Below, piece by piece: positions 12,635-25,357 of a DNA stretch of 64,000 nt. The notes beneath the pieces are model-generated. The model did no database searches. It saw nothing but the letters and a program-made list of their open reading frames with translations, and was not told the origin of the DNA. The DNA lies in NCBI GenBank assembly GCA_963277665.1, contig OY728158.1:599502818-599566817 (forward strand). The letters are read 5' to 3'. The first letter of the stretch is position 1, and each line of letters opens with the position of its first letter. The stretch is from Viscum album. Its lineage: Eukaryota; Streptophyta; Magnoliopsida; Santalales; Viscaceae. A program made the position numbers and the translations under genes.

Positions 12635-14163
12635 GTTAGAATATTTTCTATCAAGGGCGACTACCACTGAAGGGACTTGAATCGCTATAGAATGAGGAAT
12701 CAACAATAATAAGGTACAATTATTTAATTATGAGGATTGTTTTTGATAATTTATGAACCTTAAAATCACTATTTATGTTTTATCTATTAATTATTGATTA
12801 CTATCATGAAATTATTGTATGTTTTTCTATAATTACTAATGAAAATAATAGAATTGGTTGATCAAAATATGACTAATGCATTTTGATTAAACCTAGAGAG
12901 AAGTTTTACACACCTAAAATTATATCTAAACTTTAAAGGCCTAAATCATATATTCACAAAGCATCCATTATATATGTTAGTCCTCATTTCATGATAGTTT
13001 TAATGACGTAATTTTATTATAAAAATAATTATTATTTTTAGTGATAATTTATAGTCAAAATATAATCCCAGTTTTAATATTTTTTTGAATAATTTTTAGA
13101 ATAACTTATAACTTTATAGGATCATGATGAAAATAATACCATTTTAATGGTTATGAAATAATGAATTTAATGATATTAGTCTCTAAATGTTTTTATTTAT
13201 GGACTAAAAGTTATTAAAAAATTAATTTTAAATAATTTTCATCTTCTCTATAACTTTTAGTGTTCTTAAGGTTAGATTCACAACTCAAGATTTTTATTTA
13301 TGTGATCCTTATAATAAGAAATATCTATAGAAGAAATTTATTATAAATAAGATAATTGAAATATTAAAATTTTATGTTAATGGTGGTAGTATTTGATGGT
13401 GATAGTAGGAACTATAACATAGGCATGATAACGATCTAGGTCTGTTTGATCGAATTCTTGAATAACTAGGGCAATGCCACATCATGAATACATGGCATAG
13501 AGAGATATGGTAATTGTGACCACATAAGACTATTTAATTATGTTGGTTGAACACTGATAAATTTTTCCATGTCTCTACATGGAATCAGAAAAAACATTTA
13601 ACTAGGTAATTCTAATGGCTCAGATTAGATGACATCCTACATGGTCACATCAATGTGTGGGGCTATATCTTAGCTAGAGTTGAGGTAAAAAATCCACTTT
13701 ATCCAATTAATTATTAGACAACTAGGGTGTTTACACACATGTGGTGTGATACATATGTGGGGAATGTCGGGGGGGGGGGGGGATCACCACATTGTCAAGA
13801 TACTCTATAGGCATATAGGGGTGCATGAGAGGTTGAATTTGGGCACTAAAAGTTATGTTAGAATCTTATTGACACTCCAAACTATTAGAATTTAGTTTGG
13901 TAAAATTTGATATATTTGGTTGATGAGTTATTCTATTAGTATTTAAAATTATTAATATAATTATTATTAAAATGATAACAATTATTTATTTGATAAATCT
14001 ATGTGTTGTGATGAATTAAATGTATGTAAAAATCATGAATAAATTTAATAAAGGATTTGAGCTCTATTTAAAAAATTGAAATATTTAAAAGGTGATGTTA
14101 ATTAATTTTGAGATAATTATGAGATAAATTATTATAAATTAATAATAAAATTATATAAAGTGA
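12635..14163 (+). repeat. Element G 5' LTR, second piece
   Basis: It aligns with 49818-50968 and then, past the nested solo LTR, with about 53850-54238. Shared stretches include AAGATACTCTATRGGCAT and AATAAAGGATTTGA. A run of 14 G (13769-13782) corresponds to the G-rich stretch at 50946-50960. It ends at AGTGA (14159-14163), the target site of the SIRE-like element. Confidence 0.7.
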
Positions 14164-15578
14164 TTTTTGTAAAATGTATTGTACCAATAAATCTCTGACC
14201 TATGTGTTTTTATGATTCACAAAATCCTTACATTTATTTTAACAAGTTTATTGAGTGTTTCAGATTATATTTATATTATGCAAGAATATTATCTTATGAA
14301 GATTTAGGAACATCTTCATTTTCTCAGAAAAAAATTGGATCATAAGATTTTATCTTATGATATTCATCTAAGTCACTTAATAAATACTTCTAGTTGGAAA
14401 TGATAATATGAAAGGATGATATTCTTTTGAGAAATATTCATAGTCAGAAGAAGTTGAAAAAAATTTAATGATTTACCAGTAAAATTTAATCCTATGTGAG
14501 AATATTATCTTATAATACATCTAAGACAAATTATCTTATAAAGTCAACTTTATTTATTTTATGGAAAAGATATCCAATGGTGAATATTATGAACAACCAA
14601 TATCCTTTGAAGATCTGTTAGTACAGAATACCATTATTATCCTTTATAATCTCATGATAAGTCACTTCATACATTTTGAGTACATCAGAAGAAGATTATA
14701 ATTTTAATTAAAGAATGTCTACTCAAGACTTTCCATGAATAGATTATTTCAAAGAGTGATAAAATATCTGACATTGCGTTTGCAAAATAAATTCCATATT
14801 TGGAAGGAGAGGATGCATAATCTCTTTATCCCATATCATCAAGATCAGCATATAGATATTTTGACCATTATAATTTTCCTTTATTAAGTTCAAATCAATC
14901 ATATATAATTATAAGTTGACAACAACACAAGTGATACATGTATGTGGAATCAAAATAATGTGAAGAGAACAAAACAAGTTTTCTCCTATAAAACTCCAGA
15001 GATATATACATATTGAAAATCCATTCATCAATTGGTAAGCTTATCTACCTCATAAATATGAACTAAATATCATCCTAAGATATAATCAAAGCTTATATAT
15101 TTTCTCAGGTCGAATATTCATCTTCTATCAGTTGCTGCATCCAACTATGCATTGAAGAAAATTCTCAAACCTATATCTTATCTCTATTGTGTTTAAATCT
15201 ATGTATGAGTGTGGTTAAGACCGAGGATAGGTCTTATAAAGGGAGATCCTGGTTGAAATCTTTTGGACCTTTGTATTAAGTGACAACTTCTTGTACCCAG
15301 CTAGGAGCCCTCGATTAAAGAGATTTTTAGTGAGAATCACCAAGCTCAAGGAGTAGAGTATTTGTGGAGTGTACTAGGGGATTTATATTCCCCAAACCAC
15401 TATAAACCACGATTTTCAATTTACTTTTTGAATGTTTTATATTTATGATTTATATAATCTTAAGAAAGAAAATTGGATATGCATATTTCTAAGATGGTGG
15501 TTTATATTTCAAAGAATATTTTTAGAACTAAATTCACCCCACTCTTGAGTTATTTATTCAGTCATTATCTAGGAAAAA
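14164..15578 (+). repeat. SIRE-like 5' LTR
   Basis: It begins TTTTTGTAAAATGTATTG, shared with 23940 onward, and contains the CTATGTGTTTTTATGATT motif usual in SIRE LTRs. The exact end is uncertain by a few bases: similarity to the 3' LTR ends around CATTATCTAGGA, and the PBS follows. Lengths of 1415 and 1413 bp agree. Confidence 0.75.
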
Positions 15579-15581
15579 AAT

Positions 15582-15593
15582 TGGTATCAGAGA
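15582..15593 (+). other. Primer-binding site, initiator tRNA-Met
   Basis: TGGTATCAGAGA matches 11 of 12 bases of the initiator tRNA-Met complement and lies directly after the 5' LTR. It sets the plus-strand orientation of the SIRE-like element. Confidence 0.88.
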
Positions 15594-15639
15594 AAGTGAT
15601 ATTCGTGTCAAAAACTATCAAAAGTTGATGTCCAAAGAT

Positions 15640-17160
15640 ATATTATTAAATGAATGTAATGGATGATAACTGAGAAGTTATGTCAATGGTTATATATCTG
15701 TTCATCAATGGTGAAACTATGGGTGCTGGAATGCACGTATGATTATTTATCTAAAGAATCTTGGTTTGAAAGTCTATCTCAAAGATTCAAGCCCTATGAA
15801 ATTGCTAAGATAGAACTTCAAACATGGTATTTTGTAGATGAAGAAAACTATGATCTAAATTCCAAAGCTATGAATGCTATTATCTTCGGATTAAGACCAG
15901 ATGGGTTTAACCAAGTCTGTAAATGTTAGACAGATCACAAAATGTGGACTACTATAGCAGTCACATATGAAGGTACTGACAATGTGAAAGCTCTCAGATT
16001 TGATATATCCAAGATTAAATTTGATACTTTCAAAATGGCAGAAGGAGAAAGTATTAATCAACTGAATGGAAGACTCACTGAGATCCTGAATAACATTGCT
16101 ACTTTAGGAACTCCTATCACTGAGACTGAATGAGAAATAAAAGTTCTCAGAGTGTTAACATCTATGTTGCGTGGAATTTGAAACTCTATTAGAAAATATA
16201 AATAGGTAAAATAATTCAAGATAAAAGATCTTATCGGAACCCTTATGACGTATGAAGTTGATATGGAAACTAAAAATGCTGATCCAAGGATAATCTGAAA
16301 GGAAAATGACTCCTCGAAAGTCTCTACTTCTAAAGATGAAAAAAGGAGTAAAAGTGAACAAATCTCTGAAGAATCCGAAGAAGAAGACTTCCCAATAAAC
16401 ATAAAATCGAATGATGAAATTTCTCAATTTGCAATAAAGTTCAAAAAAATTATATAACAAGATATAAGGATTCAAAAAGCCTTTCAAAAAGCATAGAAAT
16501 CATGGTGAAAACTCTAAAGAGTTAAAATTTTATGAATACAATAAGATATGATACATCAAGACTAACTGTCCAAAAATAAAAGATGAAAAAGAAGACAAAA
16601 AATTAATATTTCAAGAAGGATGAATATAGGAAATAAAAGAAAGATATTAAGTCCATCGGGAGTGATTTTGAAGATTCTAGAGAATGCACATAATCAGAAT
16701 CAGATACTAAAGAAAAATATTAAAAGGCCAACAAATGCTTTATGGAATAATCAGATGAGGTACACTCTTACTACTCTTATGAGTATGATTCATATAATAA
16801 AGACTGATCATACAAATAAATAAATGAATACCACACCATGTTGGAGATTAAGTATGAAAGTTTGATGAAGAAAAATAAATCCCTTATAAATCCCTATAAT
16901 AAGGTCATTGATGAAGAAGAAAATTTTAATATTTATATTTCAAAACTAAAAACTTTTATAGAAAAATATGCTATTTTGAATGATGAAAAAGTTCAAATAA
17001 TTGAAAATATACAGAAATAAGTTGAAAATTTTAAAGATGATGCAACTGATTTTACAAAAGGACAAGACTATTTAAAAAAATTATTGGTCAAAATCAACAT
17101 AGAAAGGAAAAATTTTGAATTGGAAGAAAAGGTGAAAAATCAAAACATTACATAAAATCT
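15640..17160 (+). pseudogene. gag: Copia gag, broken
   Basis: Pieces of a SIRE-type gag run in order. 15663-15929 is open (capsid-like, with YEIAKIELQTWYFVDEENYD). 15942-16133 continues it (MWTTIAVTYEGTDNVK, then MAEGESINQLNGRLTEI). There follow an acidic, lysine-rich stretch (KSEQISEESEEEDFP) and a decayed CCHC zinc knuckle at 16531-16572, reading YEYNKI*YIKTNCP. In the knuckle the first two cysteines have become tyrosine, one residue is a stop and the histidine is tyrosine. A coiled-coil-like lysine and glutamate-rich tail (about 16838-17150) closes it. At least eight in-frame stops or shifts make it non-functional. Confidence 0.8.
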
Positions 17161-17859
17161 TTTATTCCTTGTTCAAAAAATAAATATCTTTTTAAGGTTA
17201 CTTGTTTTCGTTGCTGTGAAACATGAAATTATTAAAATATTTTGGATTTAAAAAATTCTCAATTCAGTAGAATTAAAAATGTTTTTCTTTAAATAGATTT
17301 TTCAAAATAGACAAAAATGTTTTCTAGAAAACAAAAGCAAGTCAGGATGTATAAATCTTTTATAGCTAACATATCTGAACCCAAGAGAATTTGGGTACCA
17401 ATGAACTCTGTTTTTTGACTTATCATTGTAGGAAACTAGTGACATTACCAAAAATGAAAAAAAGTTCATGGATAGTTTTTAGTCAATTCATATGAGTGTA
17501 GAATACTCCAATTTTCATTCTTTATCCAAATTATATAGAGGATATATCACATTTAGAGGTAATTCAACAGGAAAATAGTTGGAATTAGATCAGTTAGAAA
17601 TCTAGATTGTATACTTACAAAAAAATTACATTACACTGAAGTAATGAAGCACATAATCATAAGTATTTCAAAACATTATATTGATGGATATTATTTTTAT
17701 TTTTCAAATAATGCATGCTATGTTTTTAAAGATAAATGTCTCAAATTTAAAGTACCCAGAATAGACAATTTTTACACATTATATCTTAATTTGTTGTATA
17801 GAAAAAATGTAAATTATTTAAATAACTAAGTCAAGGAATCATGTATTTGGAATAGAACT
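17161..17859 (+). pseudogene. Region expected to hold copia protease
   Basis: Between the gag tail and integrase, family order predicts the aspartic protease and the start of the integrase N-terminal region. I see only a weak trace (RIWVPMNSVF near 17385-17415) and an open 61-codon piece at 17644-17829 (MKHIIISISKHYIDGYYFYF...) in the position between protease and integrase. No D-S/T-G active site could be found. Confidence 0.35.
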
Positions 17860-18690
17860 CTTGTACCTTAAAATGATTATTCCTTAAGAAAATTATCCAA
17901 AAAAAAAATTTATTTTTGATTTTCCTGATCTTAAATGGAATAGAAAGAAAATATGTGATGCATGCCAAATGGGAAAACAATATAAGTCATATTTGAAATA
18001 AATTAAATAAGTTTTTACTTCTAGACCTCATGATCTTATCCACATGGACTTGTTCGGACCAACTAGAACTACAAGTATTACTAATAAGTCCTTTGTTTAT
18101 GTATTAGTTAATTATTTTTTGATATTTACATGAGTTTACATTTTAATACTTAAAAATCAAGCCAATTATGTGTTTATTGATTTTTGTAAACTTGTGAAAA
18201 ATGAAAAATATTTCAAAATCATGTCATTATGAAGTGATCATGGTGGTGGGTTTGAGAATCATGAATTTAATTCTTACTGATCTAAGCGTGGAATTAAGCA
18301 TACATTCTCTACCCCTAGGACATCTCAATAGAATGGTGTTGACAAAAGTAGAAATAAAACTTCGTAAGAAATTTATACTACTATGTTATGTTAATAAAAC
18401 ATTCCCACTTATTTTTGGACTGAGGATGTTAACAGAACATGTTATATCATTAAATGAGTACTAATAAGACCTATTTTGAAGAAAAAACCCTTGAGTTATG
18501 GAATAATATAATACAAAGGTAGGATACTTTAAATAATTTGGATGAAAGGTTTACATATTAAACACTAAATATAATGTTGGAAAGTCTGATCCAATGGCTG
18601 ATGAAGGTATCATCTTAGGTTACTCTACTAATTCCCAAATATTATAGAGTTTTCAATAGAATTTCAAGGATTCTTTAAGAATTACCTCAT
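17860..18690 (+). pseudogene. Copia integrase, broken
   Basis: The remains are clear and in order: a zinc-finger end CDACQMGKQYKS near 17957-17992, then HMDLFGPTRTTSITNKSF near 18040-18090 holding the first catalytic aspartate, then SDHGGGFENHEFN near 18235-18275 holding the second, then STPRTSQ*NGV near 18310-18345. Integrase inserts element cDNA into host DNA in the nucleus. Stops and frame changes separate each motif. The catalytic glutamate lies in the NGVDKSRN region, where E has become D. Confidence 0.78.
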
Positions 18691-19800
18691 GTGAAATTTG
18701 ATGGATGTGATCCCTTTAATCACAAAATGATTCAAATTGATGATCAAAATAATTCAATCAAAGATATGAGACCTAAACCCTTCTTTCATGAAAATAAGGA
18801 TGATGATTTTGAAATTTATTACGTTAAACCTAATACAGTAAGTAAAGACACAGGAGAACCAAAAAGTATGTTTTCTAGAGCACCTAATAACCTTAGAGAC
18901 CATCCTCTAGAAATAGTTACAAGAAATATAGATAAAGGTGTAATAACTAGAATAAATGTTGGAAATTTATTATAATTATATAACTTTTTCTCCCAATTAG
19001 AACCTAAATATGTAGTTGAATCCCTATTAGATAAAAGTTGGTTTTTATCAATGTAGTAAGAACTAAATCAATTCGAAAGAAAAAAATTATGGGAATTAGT
19101 TGAAATACCCTCAAGCCATCCTCTAATTGGAAAAAAATGGGTTTTTAAAAATAAGCATGATGATCATGGTGTGATAACTAGAAATAAAGCCATATTGGTT
19201 TCCAAATGACATAATCAAGAAGAAGGAATAGATTATGAGGAAACCTTTTCTCCTTTATCCATATTAGAGACCATTATAATTATTTTAGTATATGCATCCT
19301 ATATGAATTTTAAATTATATCGGATGGATGTAAAATCTACCTTTTTAAATGGGTTTTAAAAGAGGAAGTTGATATAGAAAAAACTATTGGTTTTGAATAT
19401 CCTCACTTTTAAAATTATGTTTTTAAAGTTACCAAAGCTCTATATGAACTTAAAAAAGATCCAAGGGCATGGTATGAAAGATTAAGTTATTTTATTCTAT
19501 CAAATGATTTTACTATAGGAATAGAAAATCCTACTCTATTTAACAAAACTTATTTTTCTGATATTTTACAAGTAAAAATATATGTAGATGTTGTTATTTT
19601 TGGTTCAAAAAATCTAAATATTTGAAATGATTTTTCAAAACTTATGAAAAAATAATTTTAAATGATCATGATGGAAGAAATAAAAATTTCTCTAGGATTT
19701 AAAGTCTATCAAAAAGATATTGGAAATATTTTAAATCAAAGAAAATACATACTTGACTTACTTAAAAAGTTTGTACTTTAAAATTGTAAAACCTATTAAA
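18691..19800 (+). pseudogene. Copia reverse transcriptase with upstream linker, broken
   Basis: 18691-18975 is an open linker piece ending DHPLEIVTRNIDKGVITR, typical of SIRE-type pol just before reverse transcriptase. The RT domain follows: LNQFERKKLWELVEIP and KKWVFKNKHDDHGVIT near 19062-19190, DYEETFSPLSILE near 19230-19270, RMDVKSTFLNGF near 19322-19357, and the active site IYVDVVIFGS at 19579-19608. The second aspartate of the usual YVDD box is valine (GAT to GTT), so catalysis would be lost even without the several stops. Confidence 0.82.
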
Positions 19801-19979
19801 CACCTATGAGATCCAATATCAAAATTGATTCAAATTAAACTTGAAAACCATATTATAACAAGTTTTATAGAGAAATCATTGAAATTTTGTTATAACTTAC
19901 TAAAATTAGACCAAAAATTATGTTTTCAGTATTTATTTTCATAAGATTTCAATCTAATCCAAAATAATCGCATGAAAAT

Positions 19980-20540
19980 ATTGTAAAAATTACTCAAAGA
20001 TATTTTAAAGAAACCACAACTCTTTCCCTTTTTTTTATAAAAAACTCCAATTTTAATTCAATTTTTTAATCATATTCTAAATTTGTTGGATGTATGTTAG
20101 ATAAGGGAATCACCTAAGGTTATCACCTAAAGAACCTATCATTTTCTTGGAAAATCTCTAGTGACTTGGTTGAGTAAAAGAAATATTCTGTTGCACTATC
20201 AACTGCCAAAACTAAAAATATTGTTGATATAAGTTGTTGTGCACATGTTCTATAGATGAAACACACCTAAATGAATCATGGATTTAATTTCAACCATGTT
20301 TCAACCAGATGTGATAACACTAGTGCTATCGACATCTCAAAATATCTAATAAACCATTCAAGAACAAAGCATACTGACTTAAGAAATCATTTCTTAAGAG
20401 ATAATTCATAAAAGGATACATCACTTTAGAATTTGTTTGCACGAAAATCAATTAGTAGATATCTTTAGTAAACCCTTTTCTACTGAAATATTTTCTTCAA
20501 TTAAATCTGAATTAGGTATGTTTAATTTTATGAAGTAATA
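19980..20540 (+). pseudogene. Copia RNase H, broken
   Basis: The C-terminal part is well preserved: ENQLVDIFSKPFSTEIFSS at about 20443-20500, followed by IKSELGMFNFMK. This is the hallmark end of copia RNase H, which removes the RNA strand during cDNA synthesis. Earlier motifs (TWLSKRN near 20165) are scattered across frames by stops. The domain directly follows the reverse transcriptase. Confidence 0.75.
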
Positions 20541-20682
20541 TCTTATATTATATATATTTTTCATATCTTTTATAGTTATCAAATTATTTAAATTATTTAA
20601 ATATAATTTTTTACCACCATTTTGAGTAATAGTCATAGTAATAATTAATCTAACATTACTGTGTGACCCCTTGTTTATCATG

Positions 20683-20697
20683 GACAAAAAAGGGGAT
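20683..20697 (+). other. Internal polypurine-tract-like motif
   Basis: GACAAAAAAGGGGATA lies about 145 bp after the end of pol. SIRE elements carry such a purine tract directly downstream of pol as well as next to the 3' LTR. A near copy occurs at 23766-23780 (AAAAAGGGGGATAAG). Confidence 0.5.
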
Positions 20698-20699
20698 AT

Positions 20700-23600
20700 T
20701 GAACATCAACTCTATGTGTGAAACAACACTTAAACCCTTTGAACCCTTCTTTCACTTCACTAAAACCCTTTCTTACCTAGATATCTAAACATTTGAATTG
20801 CTAAACCTTCTAAAAATGAAAAAAAACCAAAGGAGATGATGGTGGTTCATCAAGTAGGATGAAATGAGAGAATATATCAAGAAAAGTGTTGAGTGGTAAA
20901 TCCATTGATTTAATGTGTATAGACATAACTAATATGCTCTTGAAAAAGGTTATAAATAATCAAGTATGGGAATACATGTTTGATGCGTTGAGAACCCTTA
21001 TAATTTTTAAAAATTAAGCTCATGAGTTTTTCGAATATGCGACCTTTCTCTTCGTTAAATATGAAGATACATTCACTACAACATTTAATGTGAAAGTACT
21101 ATCCAAAAATTCAGTCAAGATTACTAAAATGATGAAAGTCTCTCATAAAGGTTATTCATTATTTTACACCTCTATATCTTCCATAGATGGTGTTACCATT
21201 ATGTATGTCATGAAATCACTCTTTGAAACTATTGTTGTTGAAAAGAAGCAAGTAAAGTAATTGGAACCAGAAAGGAAGCAGCTAGTCAAGTTTATTCATT
21301 CTAGAATTTCCCAACAAAATGGTGAGTTTGAATTTTTTTTCAATATGATTATTTGATTTTTCTATTTATTCTTGAAAAACCTGTCAACTTATCCTGATAT
21401 ATGTTGAGATACATGTGTTATATTCATAATAAGTCCCTAAAATTTTATCCATATGGAAGAATCCTTACCTTAATATTTCAAAACGCTAGAGTCACCTTGG
21501 ATGATAATGATTCAACTCAATGCAATGGTTTTATGAATCTAAATACAAGTGTTTTAGGGAAGTGTGTATTTTATTTGGACTACTATGTGAAAAATTTGAT
21601 ACATTACATTTCGATGCCTAAAATGTACCCTTCTCAGATTTAGGGGAAGTGTTCAAATTTAGATAAAAATCTAATCATTATAGAAGGATCATCTCAATGG
21701 TCTGAGACCAAAAAAATCCTTGATGAAGAATAATAATCTCTCAGTTTTAAAAGGAGAGTTAGAATTGGCATTCCTTCATGCTATCAATTTCTTGATCATG
21801 AAAGCACACTTCCTATTTCCGCCTCTTCACCAGTTCAAAATAAAAATGAAAGGATAATGATGATCCATCACTCAGATGTTTTCTATTTTTCAAGACAAGA
21901 CTATCTCGATAAAGAAAGGATATCTATACTTTTAGTTCCCTCTCACTCTCATTTTATGGAAATAATAGAAGAAGATAGAGCTATAAAATCATTTTTTCAA
22001 GAACAAATCCATGAGTATTTTGTATCAAATGTTTCTGAAAATCAACAAGAAAAGATTACAAAAGTTCATCAATAAATGGATTCCATTATTCCTCAAGCTA
22101 CTCATAATGAATAATTATAAGAAAATTGAAGAATATTTTCAAATTTGGCCTCTAATTTTGAGTTTCTTATATATTAAGTTTATAAAGATCATCATCAAGA
22201 AAGAAGCATTGGTGATCAAGTGGAGAAAAAAAATGTTCTTCAAGAAATTAGACTGTTGATATAATCTGTTTTGAAAAAATGTTCAGATTAACCCACTGTT
22301 GGTATCACTCTTAAAACAGATGTTCAGTAATTAATCTTATAATTGTCACAAGTTGTTGTCCTTTTCACTTCAACTATTGATTCAATTTGGTGTGATTTTT
22401 TAAAAAGATAAGTTTTTAACGATTTTATGAAATCAGTTGTTGATGAAGTTATAAGTATTCCATTCACATTGAAAGAAGATGTTGGAATGGATCTTCAATC
22501 ATCTAATGAGTTATGATCTATAATTATTAAACGGATTTTAAATTATTTGGAAGAATATTTGTAAGTGAAGAGTGACCTAAGTTTTTTCATTACCCTTCTA
22601 GGAAACATAGATGGGTAATTTACCAATAACTGTGTAGAAATTGATAAGAAAATCAATGATATTAAACAAATATTGATGAAAAACATTAAGAAACGATTCT
22701 TAGAATATGATGATGTTGAGATTGATGATTTTACAGAATTATTCAATAGATGTTAACCCTCAAAGGGAAAATAAATTATTCATGTCATGGGGATTTTGGA
22801 TAATCAAGTGGAATTTTTGAAAAACCTAATCTCTAGTTGTAAAAAGAAATGAGACCTTTAATTTTTTTTGGAAAATTATCTCATAGGATAGGGAGTGGTT
22901 TTACAAGCATTATATACTACTGTAAAAATGACTTAGTGATAATAATTGATGCTTTTGTGAATGAAAACTTTCATCTTTGTTGCAGAAGGATACCTAGACC
23001 CCAAATTTCCGATCGGTATTAGTATACCTCTCAAGTCCTAAAGGGAATTTTTTTTCTGTCAATAGATCAATCCAGGGAAAACCAAAGTTTGGACATAGAT
23101 AAATATTCTTCCTTACCTGAACCTTTCCTTAAACTACCCTTTACAAATGCAAATAACTTTTAAACAAGGGGATCACAAAAGGTTTCCCACAATATTCAAT
23201 CAACACAAGTCAGGGATGCTCATGAAGTTCGTGCATGTCTTCAAGCTTCCTCACTAACTTTAGGATATGTTTTGGGTAAAAAAACTTACTCTCATCTTTA
23301 TTTATCTTTGTTATCTCACAATGAACCCGCATCATTCAAGAAGAAAAATCCTAAAATTTATTTCTAGTAAAACATTTGATGATCATTCCTTGATAATATT
23401 GTGAAGTTTCATTTCCCGATGGTTTATTCTTGATAAAAATTTAAATCTTGGTAGTTTTTTATGGAATTACATTAATATTTTCATCATTTTTAACATTTGA
23501 AATATTTTAATCATCTTCATCAGTTAACTATATTATTTTCCTTTCAATTTTTATGATAAATTACTTAACTAACTTTTATTTCTTAAATATATTTTGTGAT

Positions 23601-23765
23601 AGTTATTTTTGATTAAGAAAGTTTATATATTTTATATTCGTTTTATTTTTTTTGATAGTTAAATGTTTCATTATTAACTACTATTTCTTCCAAAACTATG
23701 ATTGTTAACTGATATCTTTGTGCAATAGAAAATGTTTTCCTTCTTACAGTTCTTTTTGATATCAT
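20700..23765 (+). pseudogene. SIRE-type post-pol region, possible env-like remnant
   Basis: Some 3 kb of extra sequence lies between pol and the 3' LTR, the position where SIRE/Maximus elements carry an additional, env-like reading frame of unproven function. The best stretch is about 20850-21340, nearly open in one frame (with FEYATFLFVKYEDTFTTTFN and SIDGVTIMYVMKS). A second is 21857-22075, with many charged residues and possible coiled-coil character (EQIHEYFVSNVSENQQEKI). I cannot show a signal peptide or membrane segment, and I do not recognise the family from sequence alone. Many stops break it. Confidence 0.5.
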
Positions 23766-23780
23766 AAAAAGGGGGATAAG
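23766..23780 (+). other. Polypurine tract near the 3' LTR
   Basis: AAAAAGGGGGATAAG is followed by more purines (AAAAGGAAAA). It would prime plus-strand DNA synthesis. It lies about 160 bp before the LTR start fixed by comparison with the 5' LTR, farther than usual, so either the tract or the boundary may be shifted by decay. Confidence 0.5.
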
Positions 23781-23939
23781 AAAAGGAAAATACGAAATTC
23801 ACATGTGTTACAAAATTATTTTTTATTGAAAAATAATGAAAATAAAAAGATATTATTTTCTAGAAAATTCAAATTCAATTTTTTAAATATTTGTTTTTTC
23901 CATCACATGGATTTTATGATAATCAAAAATAGAAAGATT

Positions 23940-25352
23940 TTTGTAAAATGTATTGTTCCAATACATCTCTTCTCTATGTGTTTTGATGATTAACAAAATC
24001 CCTAATTTTATTCTAAAAAATGTATTGAGTGTCTCAAATTAAATTTATCTTACACAAGCATATTTTCTTATAAATCTCAAGGAACATCTTCAGTTTCTTT
24101 GAAATATAAACGGTAATGTAATATTTTATCTTATGAAATTCGACTAAGTCATTTAAGAAATATTTCTAGTCAGAAATGAGAATATGAATAAGAGATATTA
24201 TTTTGATGAATATTCATAGTCATAAGAAGTTAAATAAAAGTGAATGAATTATTAGTAACATTTTATCTTACAGACGAAGATTATCTTATGCTTTTTCGAT
24301 GGAAAATTATCTTTCGAAGTCAAATTTCTTTATCTTAAAGAAAAGACATCCAATGGTGAGCAGTATGATCAACCAATATCCTTTGAATATATGTTAGTAT
24401 GGAATTTAATAATTAACCCTTCTAATATCATGATACGTTATTTCATACCTTTTGAGTACATCAAAAAAATATTATCGCTTTAAGGAAATAATTTTTTCTC
24501 AAGACTTTCCATGAATAGAAAAGTTTAGAAAGTGAGAAAATCTCTAACATTGCGATCATAAAAGAAATTCCATATTTGGAAGGAGATAATGCATAATCTA
24601 TTTAGCATGTTTCATTAGGATATATATATAGATCTTTTGATAGTTAAATTATCATATATTAAGTTTAAATCAAGAATATATAATATGTAGTTGACAACAA
24701 CACAAGTGAGATGCATATGTGGAATCAAATGAATGCGAAGAGAACAAAACAAGTTTGATCCTATCCATATCTTGAGATTTACACATATTAAAAATACATT
24801 CATCATGTTCTACACTTATCTAGCTCTCAAATTTTCACTAAAAATAATTCAAAGATATGCTTCAAGATTATATATTTTCTCAGGTCAAATCTTCATCTAC
24901 TGTCAGTTACTTCTTGCAACTGTGTTATGAAAACATTTCAAAAAAATTTATGTTATCTCTACTATGTTTTCACTCTTTGTATGAGTGTGGTAAAGACCAA
25001 GTATAGGTCCTGTAAAATGACAACATGTTTAAAATATCTTGGACCTTTATTTTAAGTGACAACTTTTGTACTCAACCGAGAGCCCCCTGTAAAAGGGTTT
25101 TTTAGTTAAAATCACCAAGCTTGTGAAGTAGAGTGTTGGTGGAGTAGAATAGGGTATTTCTATTCCATGGACCACTATAAAACTTTGTGTTCAATTTCCT
25201 TTATTCATGTTTTACATTTCTTCTATATATACTGTAAATAAAGAAAATTGGACGTGCATATTTTGAAGAGGGTGGTTATTATAACAATGAATCTTTTTAG
25301 AACTCAATTCAACCCCTCTTGAGTTATTCAGTCAGTCATTATTTGGGATGAT
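23940..25352 (+). repeat. SIRE-like 3' LTR
   Basis: It is the direct repeat of 14164-15578, sharing TTTTTGTAAAATGTATTG, the CTATGTGTTTTGATGATT motif, TATGAGTGTGG and CTCTTGAGTTATT. It is followed at once by AGTGA, identical to the 5 bases before the 5' LTR. Confidence 0.76.
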
Positions 25353-25357
25353 AGTGA

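Larger units (their letters stand above)
14164..25352 (+). mobile_element. SIRE/Maximus-like Ty1/copia retrotransposon, full length, decayed
   Basis: It spans 11.2 kb, bounded by LTRs of about 1.41 kb and flanked by AGTGA on both sides (14159-14163 and 25353-25357). The matching empty site in G's other LTR reads TGTGA (54234-54238). Domain order is gag, integrase, reverse transcriptase, RNase H, then about 3 kb of extra sequence before the polypurine tract. That order is copia, and the large 3' region plus reverse-transcriptase context (DHPLEIVTRNI, FERKKLWELVE) is that of the SIRE/Maximus clade. By eye the LTRs agree at about four bases in five over their first 120 bases, so the insertion is old. 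Stops in every domain mean it is inactive. Confidence 0.8.

Noticed and set aside
16058..16487. Two 110-codon minus-strand open frames
   Set aside because: They are antisense shadows of the copia gag, whose plus-strand reading fits the family.
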